64,000 nt of DNA, taken from Ruminiclostridium josui JCM 17888. Lineage in GTDB: Bacteria > Bacillota > Clostridia > Acetivibrionales > DSM-1351. A model generated the notes under the pieces. The model saw only the letters and a list, made by a program, of their open reading frames with translations. It did not search any database and was not told where the DNA came from. A program made the translations under genes and the position numbers. The stretch covers positions 2,910,001 to 2,974,000 of the forward strand of contig NZ_JAGE01000001.1 in NCBI RefSeq assembly GCF_000526495.1, given 5' to 3'. Shown here in pieces: positions 18,687 to 26,919 of this stretch; the first letter of the stretch is position 1, and each line of letters opens with the position of its first letter.

Positions 18687-20008
18687 AAATTTTGGGGAAC
18701 AGCCTAATTGACTTGATTTCAAGTATATTTGAAATATTGATTTTTGTTTTTATGATTTCAATTTTTTTAGACTTTACCGAAAGAGCAAAAAAAAATGTAA
18801 TATTGTATTTTGTTATATACGGATTACTTAAAGTTGCTAAAATCATTTTTCCTATTGTATTTTTAGTTGATTTCGTCACTTCATTATTCGTACTCTTTTT
18901 TGTTTTTACTGCTTTTAAAGGGAACTTTGCACATAAAATATTTGCATTTAGTATAGCAATTTGTATTAACTATGTTGTTGATATTTTTATTATCTCATTT
19001 ACAAATATGGGATTTAACTATAATTTGTTTTTCAGCACATTATCAGGAGGAATAAGGGGAATATGGGTTACAGTAATAAAAATAATAATGGTTATACTTG
19101 TATATATTCTCCTAAGGAACTTTGCAACTGACACAACATTAAAAATAGACATACTTTCATCTGTTCAGACATTAATTCTTATCATGCTTCCCGCCTTCAG
19201 CTTTGCTACAATCACAATTCTTGACTGGGGAGTAAGAAATTTCGTAGATATACCCATAAATACATCTGCTTTTCTGCTTATAGCATCTTTATGTACTATA
19301 ATATACAACGTTATAGTAATGATTTTAATTGATAAGATGATTCTTAATAAAAAATATAAACATCTAAATGAAATTTCGCAAGCTCAGCTGCGAACTCAGT
19401 TTAATCATTATGAACAGATAATGGATAAAAATCAGGAAACCAGAAAACTAAAGCATGATATGAAAAATCACCTGAGACTCATTAGAACCCTGATTGAAAA
19501 TAATGATATAGACCAAGCAAAGGGGCTCCTTGACGAAATCGAGGACACAATGCGAGGTTTAGATCTTGAAATAAGCAGTGGTAATAGTATCACAGATGCA
19601 ATATTAAACGAAAAGAACAAGTTGGCCCATAACTTGGGGATAAAATTCGAGTTTTCCGGGATATTGCCAAGGGAGAACTTTATTAATCCATTTGATATCA
19701 GTACAATTTTTTCAAACGCATTGGATAATGCTATAGAAGCAGCAGTGAAATCCAATGATTCTGAACGATTTGTCAAGATTTTCACACACATTCAAGGTAA
19801 ATGCCTGTTTATTCTAATTGAAAATTCAGTTGAAAAGGATATAAAAATTACAGGCAAAGAGATTGAAACTACAAAGCAAAACAAGGAACATCATGGTTTC
19901 GGGCTTAAAAATATCAATGATAGTGTGGAAAAATACGGTGGTAGTCTAAGTATCATGTGTGAAAACAAAGTATTTAAGTTGGAAATATTACTTAATATTA
20001 AAATATGA
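18680..20008 (+). CDS. AgrC/ComD-like sensor histidine kinase
   Basis: A 442-residue kinase. About six or seven hydrophobic segments fill residues 1-215. The dimerisation box carries the phospho-histidine in KLKHDMKNHLRLIRTLIEN (about residues 258-276). A GHKL ATPase domain follows, with the N box SNALDNAIEAAV and a late glycine box HHGFGLKNINDSVEKYGG. This layout is the peptide-quorum-sensing class (AgrC, ComD, VirS). It overlaps the regulator gene and ends 130 bases before a double-glycine peptide gene, its most likely ligand. Confidence 0.92.
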   Translation: MLEILGNSLIDLISSIFEILIFVFMISIFLDFTERAKKNVILYFVIYGLLKVAKIIFPIVFLVDFVTSLFVLFFVFTAFKGNFAHKIFAFSIAICINYVVDIFIISFTNMGFNYNLFFSTLSGGIRGIWVTVIKIIMVILVYILLRNFATDTTLKIDILSSVQTLILIMLPAFSFATITILDWGVRNFVDIPINTSAFLLIASLCTIIYNVIVMILIDKMILNKKYKHLNEISQAQLRTQFNHYEQIMDKNQETRKLKHDMKNHLRLIRTLIENNDIDQAKGLLDEIEDTMRGLDLEISSGNSITDAILNEKNKLAHNLGIKFEFSGILPRENFINPFDISTIFSNALDNAIEAAVKSNDSERFVKIFTHIQGKCLFILIENSVEKDIKITGKEIETTKQNKEHHGFGLKNINDSVEKYGGSLSIMCENKVFKLEILLNIKI

Positions 20009-20077
20009 ACATATACATCTTATGACATAATTAAGACATGTTATGCAAAAAATATTGAATATAACTGTAAATATAAT

Positions 20078-20125
20078 AAACTGTATTTGGTTGAAGTTTA
20101 GACATTGCCAAATACAGTTTTTTTT
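20078..20125 (+). terminator. Terminator or attenuator directly before the peptide gene
   Basis: A perfect 13-bp stem (AAACTGTATTTGG at 20078-20090, CCAAATACAGTTT at 20108-20120) is followed by a T run to 20125. The AAGGAGG site of the peptide gene starts at once after it. It either ends the kinase transcript or, if the peptide promoter lies upstream, attenuates the peptide. ATAAACTGT (20076-20084) resembles the reverse complement of a LytTR half-site, and AACTGT also occurs 16 bases earlier. Confidence 0.7.
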
Positions 20126-20138
20126 AAGGAGGATTTTT

Positions 20139-20294
20139 ATGAGTAAGAAAAACGTTTGTATGGAAATTAAGGCAGATCAATTTGAAAGTTTAAACAACGA
20201 AGAGGCTATGTACATAGATGGTGGTATTGATTCGCCAAGGCAATGCGTAACAACTATTATTTTAGGAATAATCAAAATTATAAATTATTTTTAG
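20139..20294 (+). CDS. Double-glycine leader peptide precursor (signal or bacteriocin-like)
   Basis: A 51-residue precursor. The leader ends ...SLNNEEAMYIDGG and matches the double-glycine consensus, with L at -12, E at -8, I at -4 and G at -2 and -1. Cleavage after GG (residue 29) would release a 22-residue hydrophobic peptide with one cysteine (start IDSPRQC, end INYF). A strong AAGGAGG lies 7-13 bases before the ATG at 20139; a longer frame from 20043 runs through the terminator hairpin and was discarded. Its neighbours are the sensor kinase upstream and a C39-peptidase exporter downstream, the machinery that processes such leaders. Whether it is an autoinducer or an antimicrobial cannot be told from sequence. 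Confidence 0.8.
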   Translation: MSKKNVCMEIKADQFESLNNEEAMYIDGGIDSPRQCVTTIILGIIKIINYF

Positions 20295-20340
20295 TGACTA
20301 TTGATTTTTGTAGGAATAGAAGGTGGAATAAATTGTAAGT

Positions 20341-20595
20341 TTGTCTTTTGTAAATAATGAACCGGATTGTATGGACAAAGCCCGTACTTCGTTTATATTA
20401 GGCATAGTTGATACTGTGGCTTGGTTGTTGCCTATTATAGGGATTCCGGTTTCGATTGTGGGACTGATATTAGGGATACTTGGGATAAAATCGACTAAAA
20501 GATGGATGTCAGTTGTAGGTATTATACTTTCCAGTATTTTTCTGGTTGCTGCAATAATAAATGTAATAATTGGAGCTTTAAATAAACTTGGTTAA
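20341..20595 (+). CDS. Small two-helix membrane protein in the peptide locus
   Basis: An 84-residue protein with two long hydrophobic stretches (about residues 20-48 and 54-80) rich in I, L, V and G, similar in layout to DUF4190-type proteins. The start is uncertain: TTG at 20341 is used here, but AGGTGG (20321-20326) is better placed for a rare ATT at 20332, and ATG at 20371 gives a 74-residue form. It lies 46 bases after the peptide gene, the usual place for an immunity protein. That role is an inference. Confidence 0.6.
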   Translation: MSFVNNEPDCMDKARTSFILGIVDTVAWLLPIIGIPVSIVGLILGILGIKSTKRWMSVVGIILSSIFLVAAIINVIIGALNKLG

Positions 20596-20613
20596 GCTCA
20601 AAGGAGAATCCAA

Positions 20614-21012
20614 ATGGTATTATCAGCAGTAGAAAAGGACTATCGATTGAGAAATGTCCTTACTTTAAGAAAGAAAATGACAAGTCAAGAGATTATTTTT
20701 GAAATTATAAAACTAATGAAATTTCTTAAAGAAAATGGACTAGAAAAGGCTGGCACAATAACAACGGTAACATTTTCAATAGAGATGCAAAATGGAGTAC
20801 CTTTGATAGATATGGAAATACTTGTTCCGCTGTCAAAAAGGATAACCATTTCCAGTGAATATGTTTTTAAACCTATTTTTCATATGGTTAATGCGGTGTG
20901 TATTTTACAAGAAAGTGAACAGGAAACAAGTAAAATCCATAACTTTTTGTGCAGAAATATCTATGACAAACTAAACATGAACTCACAGCAAAAGGATTTC
21001 CTTCTTGCTTGA
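20614..21012 (+). CDS. Small soluble protein of unknown function in the peptide locus
   Basis: A 132-residue protein with no membrane segment or signal. The strand pattern GTITTVTFSIEMQNGVPLIDMEILVPL recalls the small GyrI-like/DUF5085-type effector-binding fold, a memory-based impression that has not been checked. AAAGGAG precedes the ATG. It starts 18 bases after the two-helix protein and ends before a terminator, so it belongs with the peptide transcript. Its job is unknown; sensing or immunity are possible. Confidence 0.6.
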   Translation: MVLSAVEKDYRLRNVLTLRKKMTSQEIIFEIIKLMKFLKENGLEKAGTITTVTFSIEMQNGVPLIDMEILVPLSKRITISSEYVFKPIFHMVNAVCILQESEQETSKIHNFLCRNIYDKLNMNSQQKDFLLA

Positions 21013-21102
21013 AAATATGATGTATTTAATTCATTAAGCTTTTCTAAGGTATCGATTTTACCGATACTCATTTCTTTTTACAACTTATATTGTATTCTTT
21101 GA

Positions 21103-21141
21103 AAAGGCATTCAGGTTTCTAATAAGAAGCTGAATGCCTTT
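21103..21141 (+). terminator. Hairpin ending the peptide transcript
   Basis: AAAGGCATTCAG (21103-21114) pairs perfectly with CTGAATGCCTTT (21130-21141). A smaller hairpin, GTATCG...CGATAC with T-rich sequence after it, lies just upstream at about 21048-21067. Together they separate the peptide genes from the exporter genes. Confidence 0.6.
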
Positions 21142-21254
21142 CATCTTTCTAAAGAGATTTTACAAACTTCAGATTTTTTCTTCTATGTATCAAACAAATA
21201 TGTTAAACTATGTAATTAAATAGTAGAATTTGAGAGTTAAAAAAATTCATACCA

Positions 21255-21416
21255 ATGTTTATTGCTATATTAGGATTATATCTTTTAGATATATTTTATT
21301 TTAGACGTGACGAATTCAGAATCAGTTATGTAATAATTATTTTAATAACTTGTTTTGCTGTTGTGAGCATATCAAGTATTGCAAATACAAATAAAGATAA
21401 TAATGGAGTTAACTAA
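21255..21416 (+). CDS. Short membrane protein coupled to the C39 exporter
   Basis: A 53-residue open frame: MFIAILGLYLLDIFYFRRDE, a second hydrophobic segment (SYVIIILITCFAVVSISSIA) and a polar tail. Its stop TAA overlaps the exporter ATG by one base (taATG), so translation is probably coupled. No good ribosome-binding site is seen ahead of its ATG, which lowers confidence. Two short membrane segments suggest a small membrane subunit or immunity peptide. Confidence 0.5.
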   Translation: MFIAILGLYLLDIFYFRRDEFRISYVIIILITCFAVVSISSIANTNKDNNGVN

Positions 21417-23617
21417 TGCAAACCCTATTTAAACGCTATTATTGTGTCAAACAACATGACATCACAGATTGCGGAGCAGCTTGTCTGGCTACTATCAGCA
21501 AGCAGTACGGCTTCAAAACATCAATAACAAAGATAAGAGAAGCAGCTGGCACCGACAAACAAGGTACAAATGCATATGGATTGATAAAGGCAGCTGAAAG
21601 TCTAGGTTTCACAGCAAAAGGAGTGAAGGGCAATCAAGAGGCCTTTTTTTCTGAGTTTCCTCTTCCATGTATAGCACATGTTGTCGTGGAAGGTACATTG
21701 CTTCATTATGTTGTTATACATAAAATAACTAAAAAACAGGTTTTGGTTGCTGACCCGGGAAAGGGCATTGTAGAGTATACGCCGGAGGATTTTTTTAGAA
21801 TATGGACAGGTGTACTTATTCTAATGGTTCCAAATGTTTCTTTTAGCAAGGGTAATGAAACCAAAGGGTTATTTTCAAGATTTTACAGTCTGCTTTTGCC
21901 GCAAAAGAAACTAATAATTAATATATTTTTAGCATCTTTAATGTATACTGTATTAGGAATTTTGGGTTCATTTTATTTTAAATTTTTACTTGATGATATT
22001 TTGCAATACAATCTGGAAAAGACCTTGCATGTCATATCAATAGGTATTATTTTGCTGTATCTTTTTCAGACGCTATTAGGTGCATTTCGCTCTCACATGG
22101 TACTGTACTTGTCACAAAAAATCGATATCCCGCTTATATTGGGCTACTATCAGCATGTTCTTGGACTTCCCATGAACTTCTTCAGCACAAGGAAGGTTGG
22201 AGAAATTATTTCAAGATTTATGGATGCATCAAAGGTAAGAGATGCAATTTCAGGTGCTACTCTTACAATTATGATTGACACATTAATGGCACTGGCGGGA
22301 GCAATTATACTCTATATGCAGAATCATACACTTTTTCTGATAACTTTTATGATAGGAGTAATATACGCGATTATTGTTTTTGCATTTAATAAGCCAATTA
22401 AGAAAGTAAATCAGGAGCAAATGGAGGAAAATGCACAACTTACTTCTTATCTTGTTGAATCATTAAATGGAATTGAAACAGTAAAGGCCTTTAATGCTGA
22501 GGATGAAGCAGCGATAAAAACCGAAGCAAGGTTTGTAAAGCTCCTCAAATCTATATTCAAAAGCGGTATAATTAATAATGTACGTTCATCAATTACATCC
22601 TTCACTGCACTGGCCGGAGGCGTAGTTATCTTGTGGGTAGGTGCATGGAATGTAATAAAAGGCAGCATGTCGGTAGGACAGCTTTTAACTTTTAATGCGC
22701 TCCTGGTGTATTTTCTTGATCCCATAAAAAACCTCATAAATCTACAGCCAATGCTGCAAACCGCAATAGTAGCGTCCGACCGTCTGGGAGAAATTTTTGA
22801 CCTTGAGTTGGAAAAGAGTAAAAATGAAAGGGAGAAAATTAAACCCGTTGATTTAAAAGGAGATATTTCTTTTAAAAATGTTGATTTCAGATATGGAACA
22901 CGTTCTCTGGTATTAAAGAATATTGATTTTACTATAAAGCAGGGTGAAAAAATTGCTTTGGTAGGGGAAAGCGGCTCAGGTAAAACTACGCTGGTAAAGC
23001 TTTTATTGAACCTGTATACATGGGAAAAAGGTGAAATCACAATAAAAGACTACAATATAAAGGATATATCCTTTGATTATCTTAGAGAAAGGCTTGCCTA
23101 TATCTCTCAGGATATATTTATGTTCAGCGGAACAATCCGGGAAAATCTTACTTTAGGTAACCCCAATATAAATATGGAGGAAATTGTTGAGGCATGCAGA
23201 ATGGCGAAAGCACATGATTTTATAAATAAGCTTCCAATGAGGTATGAAACTTATCTTGAGGAAAACGGTGCAAATTTATCGGGAGGGCAAAAGCAAAGGC
23301 TTGCAATAGCTAGAGCTATATTGAAAAAACCTGACATATTTATAATGGACGAAGCCACAAGCAATCTGGATTCAATTACTGAGAAGGCAATAGAGAGAAC
23401 GCTGGAAACTGTTTGCAGTGGTGTAACAACTATTATAATAGCCCATAGATTAAGCACTATTAAACGCTGTGACAGAATATATGTAATGGAGGAAGGCAGC
23501 ATTATTGAACACGGCAGCCACCAGGAGCTTATGAAGCTTGGAGGTAAATATTTTGAATTATGGCAGGGTCAGTTGCCCGAAACAGATGCATATTCACTGA
23601 CAGGAGGTAAACTCTAG
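21416..23617 (+). CDS. C39-peptidase bacteriocin/peptide ABC exporter
   Basis: A 733-residue fused protein that cuts double-glycine leaders and exports the peptide. The N-terminal C39 protease (1-130) has the catalytic cysteine in QHDITDCGAACLA, the histidine in LLHYVVIHK and the aspartate in VADPGKG. Membrane domain: about 165-450. ATPase domain: Walker A VGESGSGKTTLVKLL (about 520), signature LSGGQKQRLAIARA, Walker B IFIMDEATSNLDS and switch histidine IIAHRLST. The organisation is that of ComA/LagD. The ribosome-binding site GGAG lies inside the end of the preceding short ORF. The HlyD-like gene starts 1 base after its stop. Confidence 0.95.
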   Translation: MQTLFKRYYCVKQHDITDCGAACLATISKQYGFKTSITKIREAAGTDKQGTNAYGLIKAAESLGFTAKGVKGNQEAFFSEFPLPCIAHVVVEGTLLHYVVIHKITKKQVLVADPGKGIVEYTPEDFFRIWTGVLILMVPNVSFSKGNETKGLFSRFYSLLLPQKKLIINIFLASLMYTVLGILGSFYFKFLLDDILQYNLEKTLHVISIGIILLYLFQTLLGAFRSHMVLYLSQKIDIPLILGYYQHVLGLPMNFFSTRKVGEIISRFMDASKVRDAISGATLTIMIDTLMALAGAIILYMQNHTLFLITFMIGVIYAIIVFAFNKPIKKVNQEQMEENAQLTSYLVESLNGIETVKAFNAEDEAAIKTEARFVKLLKSIFKSGIINNVRSSITSFTALAGGVVILWVGAWNVIKGSMSVGQLLTFNALLVYFLDPIKNLINLQPMLQTAIVASDRLGEIFDLELEKSKNEREKIKPVDLKGDISFKNVDFRYGTRSLVLKNIDFTIKQGEKIALVGESGSGKTTLVKLLLNLYTWEKGEITIKDYNIKDISFDYLRERLAYISQDIFMFSGTIRENLTLGNPNINMEEIVEACRMAKAHDFINKLPMRYETYLEENGANLSGGQKQRLAIARAILKKPDIFIMDEATSNLDSITEKAIERTLETVCSGVTTIIIAHRLSTIKRCDRIYVMEEGSIIEHGSHQELMKLGGKYFELWQGQLPETDAYSLTGGKL

Positions 23618-23618
23618 C

Positions 23619-25496
23619 ATGAAGGAAGTACTGGTTGACATAAATGAACTTACGGATAGCCGAGAAATGTACCATTCAAAGCCTCATCCCTTCGTGTGGA
23701 TATTTACATATATTTTAATGGGGTTGATTGTAACAGCTGTAATATGGGCAGCTTTCAGTAAAAAGGAAATAGTAGTGAAGGCCCATGGACAAGTAAGGCC
23801 AGAATCAGGAATAAGTACTGTCAGAAATATTCTGGAAGGAGAACTGGAAAGTACTCATTACAAACAAGGGATGACAGTAAAGGCCGGAGATATTCTATAC
23901 ATTATCAAACACGACAAATTGCTAATGGAAAGAGAATCCGCAGAAGAAAAGCTTAAAGAGCTGGAAAACGAGCTGGAAAACCTTAAAATATATAGAAACT
24001 GTATTACTACGGAAGAAAACCATTTTGATTCAATAAATGAGCCTGTATATTATGAAAAAGTAAGGAAACTTCTGATGGATTTAAGATTTTCTAAAACAGA
24101 TGCAGAATATAAAACTACAAGGCTTAGTGAAGAAAAGATTCTGAATAGTACACAACTGGACAAAAATCTTAAAGAAATAGAATACTTAAAAAAGTACATA
24201 AAATCCTTGGATAATAATAAAAACTATTTAAATTCGGTAAATGAACTGGAAAAGCAATACAAGCAAAAATATGATAAGTACCTCATAGCAAAGGCAGAAA
24301 TAGAAAGAAAATATGACCAACAAGCTAATGATATTAAAAGTAACAGCCTAGATGCCATGAAGCAATCATTGGAAGAGGAAAAAACTCAGTTAAAGGCATA
24401 TGAGACACTGAAAAAAAGTGTCAGTGAATCAAAAAATAATTTTTCATCCGGTGACAGATATTCGTATCTTTACACGGAGTATGAAAATAGATTGAACTTA
24501 CTGAAAAATACATATGATGAGAAAAAGCGAATTTATGAAGCATATCTTTCTCTTAGCGGAATAGCAGTTACAAAATCTGAATTGGAAGATGCACGTGTGC
24601 AGATGCAGAATGCGCAAAGTGAGTATACATCATATAAAAGTAAGTTTTTATCAGAATTGGAATATAACATTAATAGCACTGAAATTAGCATAAAGGAAAA
24701 GGAAAGTAAGATTTCTGGCACCCAGGACAAACAGGGGCTTCTAAATTTAAACGACAAGGACAGGAAAAACAGCTTGAAAGCATTGTATTTACAGGAGAGA
24801 AATGCTGCAGCTCAGGAAATAGACAGTTTAACCGATACAGTGGAAACCCTAAGACAAAAAAATGTACTTTCTGATGCAGAACTAAAAACTATAACAGATG
24901 CTGACGGTGATAACGAAGACTCATTGGATTACTCATTGGTTGAAAGAACAAAGGTCCAGGAATTAGTTGCTGCTGATGAAAAGATTAAAGAAGTAACAGA
25001 TAGTATTACAGGAGTTAAAGATAATATAAAAAAACTGCAGCTAAGTATAAATAATGCCATTGTAAAGGCCAGTGTAGGTGGAGAGGTTAACATAATTACA
25101 GAAATATACCCTGGAGATTTGGTGGCTGCAGGTACTGAAATATTAACAATAATACCTAATACCAACTCAGCATTTAAAATGCAGATAACTGTAAGTAACA
25201 AAGACATTGGTGAAATAAATATAGGGGATACGGTTAAATACAATTTTGCAGCTTTGCCTTACAGAGAATACGGACAAGCAGCAGGAAAAATAACAAGTAT
25301 ATCAAAGGACGCCGTAAATATTGAAAACGGCCAAAGCTACTATAATGTTGAAGCTACAGTTCCGGGAACAAAAATGATAGGCAGTTCCGGAAGGCAGGGA
25401 GAAATAAAGGCAGGGATGATATGTGAAGCAAATGTAATAACAAAGCAAAAGAGCTTTCTACGTTATTTTCTTGAAAAGATAAATTTGCTTGACTAA
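23619..25496 (+). CDS. HlyD-family adaptor of the peptide exporter (unusually long)
   Basis: Membrane-fusion-type protein (625 residues) expected to bridge the ABC exporter and the outside. One membrane segment (about residues 29-48) is followed by a lipoyl-like half, a very long coiled-coil region (about 100-480, rich in K, E, Q and L) and the second lipoyl plus beta-barrel part (about 480-610; NAIVKASVGGEVN, IGDTVKYNF). Gram-positive ComB-type adaptors are typically about 450 residues, so the coiled coil is extended. It lies 1 base after the exporter and 46 bases before a TolC-like gene. Confidence 0.88.
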   Translation: MKEVLVDINELTDSREMYHSKPHPFVWIFTYILMGLIVTAVIWAAFSKKEIVVKAHGQVRPESGISTVRNILEGELESTHYKQGMTVKAGDILYIIKHDKLLMERESAEEKLKELENELENLKIYRNCITTEENHFDSINEPVYYEKVRKLLMDLRFSKTDAEYKTTRLSEEKILNSTQLDKNLKEIEYLKKYIKSLDNNKNYLNSVNELEKQYKQKYDKYLIAKAEIERKYDQQANDIKSNSLDAMKQSLEEEKTQLKAYETLKKSVSESKNNFSSGDRYSYLYTEYENRLNLLKNTYDEKKRIYEAYLSLSGIAVTKSELEDARVQMQNAQSEYTSYKSKFLSELEYNINSTEISIKEKESKISGTQDKQGLLNLNDKDRKNSLKALYLQERNAAAQEIDSLTDTVETLRQKNVLSDAELKTITDADGDNEDSLDYSLVERTKVQELVAADEKIKEVTDSITGVKDNIKKLQLSINNAIVKASVGGEVNIITEIYPGDLVAAGTEILTIIPNTNSAFKMQITVSNKDIGEINIGDTVKYNFAALPYREYGQAAGKITSISKDAVNIENGQSYYNVEATVPGTKMIGSSGRQGEIKAGMICEANVITKQKSFLRYFLEKINLLD

Positions 25497-25542
25497 TGTT
25501 GTTAAAGAGTAAAATTTACTACAGGCTATGGGAGAGAATATA

Positions 25543-26766
25543 ATGTTTATAAAGAGACTTTGTACGGTATTATTAGCAGTATCACTGATGACAGCGTCTA
25601 TAAGTACTACTGGAGCAGCTTCGGTGGTGTCCCCTGGAACTTGGAGTATAGGGGATAGCTTTAACCTTGTGTCGGGTACGGGAAACCAGGCAAATTATAC
25701 ATATGACGAAATGTGTAATTTATATTTGAATAATTATTACAATGTTCAAGGTACAGAAATAGATATAGAAAACAGTAATTTACTTTATCAGCAATATTCT
25801 GTGGAGTTTGATAAAATCAATAATGATATTGCAAGCATAAAAAAACTCATTGACAAAGACAAGGATAATGTTGAGTATCAACAGAAGCTTGGTGAGTTAA
25901 TAACACAGAAGGCAGAACTGTATGTAAACAAAGAAACCAGTATTATAACCTATAATAACTCTTCACGATATCGTGATATACAGCGTGCTTCACAAATATC
26001 AGAATTCAGAGACAATATATTTAAGACGAAACTTATATATGAAAAGAGTTTGATTCAGAAAACCATGGCTGAATACGCCAAATTGCAAGCAAATACAAAG
26101 GAAATTAGCAAATCAAAAGATATGGCCTTTCAGTCAGATATAGACATATATAATGCTGATTATGACTATTACATTAGCCAGCAGGAGTTACTCACACAGA
26201 AAGTCAACTCGAATATGGAAAATTTATTAAGTAGCTGCGGTATAGATATGTCAAGGGCTTTAACAATTAAAGTTACTTTAGCACCAATCAGAGCTATTTC
26301 TCTAAAAAAATTTTCTGACATAGAGAAAAGCTTTTACTTAAATGATTACAAAAATATGCAGATGGGGGAAAGGCTAAGAATACTTGAGGGGAAAATAAGT
26401 ATATTAAAGGAGTATTATAAGGATTCCTCAAACGAGGTAAAACTTGCTGTTAACGAAAAAAAACAGGCAGAACTTGAAGCAAGGAGATGGCTTATTGAAA
26501 GAAGAGCTTTACTCCAGAATTATTATTCTGACTATAAAAATAAATACTATGAATTTAATATAAAAGAAAAAAAGGCAAATGCACTGTATCAAAAGTATAT
26601 AATACTACTCAATAAATACAACTACAAACTTGCAACCGAGCTATCCTTAAAGGAAGCTGAAGTAAATTACAAAATTGCCGCCCAAGAAGTTTGGGACAGC
26701 CTTTTCGGGTATGTAGAAGCACTCGGAAAAATAGAGAAGGCAGTAAGCGGTAATGTTAGTCCTTAA
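25543..26766 (+). CDS. Secreted helical TolC-like protein of the export locus
   Basis: A 407-residue protein with a signal peptide (MFIKRLCTVLLAVSLMTASI, cut near GAA). The mature part is almost all predicted helix, with heptad patterns and internal similarity of two halves (stretches beginning YDEMCNLYLNNYYNVQG and KSFYLNDYKNMQMGERL), as in the outer-membrane-efflux (TolC) family. ATG 25543 follows GGAGAG at 25531-25536. No lipobox or LPXTG was seen. Placement after the ABC and HlyD genes completes a type-I-secretion-like trio, surprising for a presumed single-membrane Firmicute. A perfect hairpin follows. Confidence 0.7.
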   Translation: MFIKRLCTVLLAVSLMTASISTTGAASVVSPGTWSIGDSFNLVSGTGNQANYTYDEMCNLYLNNYYNVQGTEIDIENSNLLYQQYSVEFDKINNDIASIKKLIDKDKDNVEYQQKLGELITQKAELYVNKETSIITYNNSSRYRDIQRASQISEFRDNIFKTKLIYEKSLIQKTMAEYAKLQANTKEISKSKDMAFQSDIDIYNADYDYYISQQELLTQKVNSNMENLLSSCGIDMSRALTIKVTLAPIRAISLKKFSDIEKSFYLNDYKNMQMGERLRILEGKISILKEYYKDSSNEVKLAVNEKKQAELEARRWLIERRALLQNYYSDYKNKYYEFNIKEKKANALYQKYIILLNKYNYKLATELSLKEAEVNYKIAAQEVWDSLFGYVEALGKIEKAVSGNVSP

Positions 26767-26772
26767 TGATTA

Positions 26773-26821
26773 TGCAAAGCAGGTATATATATGTTTTTTA
26801 TTCAACAAAACCTGCTTTGCA
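26773..26821 (+). terminator. Terminator of the export operon, probably once bidirectional
   Basis: TGCAAAGCAGGT (26773-26784) pairs perfectly with ACCTGCTTTGCA (26810-26821). It ends one base before the insertion-site repeat of the IS element. Before the insertion it would have lain between two convergent operons and could have served both. Confidence 0.7.
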
Positions 26822-26822
26822 A

Positions 26823-26832
26823 CTATTTATCG
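26823..26832 (+). repeat. Left copy of the IS target-site repeat
   Basis: CTATTTATCG is identical to 28395-28404 on the other side of the IS. Ten bases is one or two longer than the 8-9 usual for IS256 elements, so the exact element ends may be a base or two off. Confidence 0.75.
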
Positions 26833-26835
26833 ACG

Positions 26836-26858
26836 CTGTAAATAATTTTGTGTATGAA
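26836..26858 (+). repeat. Left terminal inverted repeat of the IS
   Basis: Starts CTGTAAATAATTTTGTG and is identical over 23 bases to the reverse complement of 28369-28391. Confidence 0.9.
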
Positions 26859-26919
26859 ACATAGGAAATACTCTTTTATGGTTAAGAATTTAAGTATTAA
26901 CCAGAAAGGAATATTTTTT

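Noticed and set aside
20043-20138. N-terminal extension of the double-glycine peptide frame
   Set aside because: It would be translated through a terminator hairpin and lacks a ribosome-binding site, and it would put the leader in the middle of the protein.
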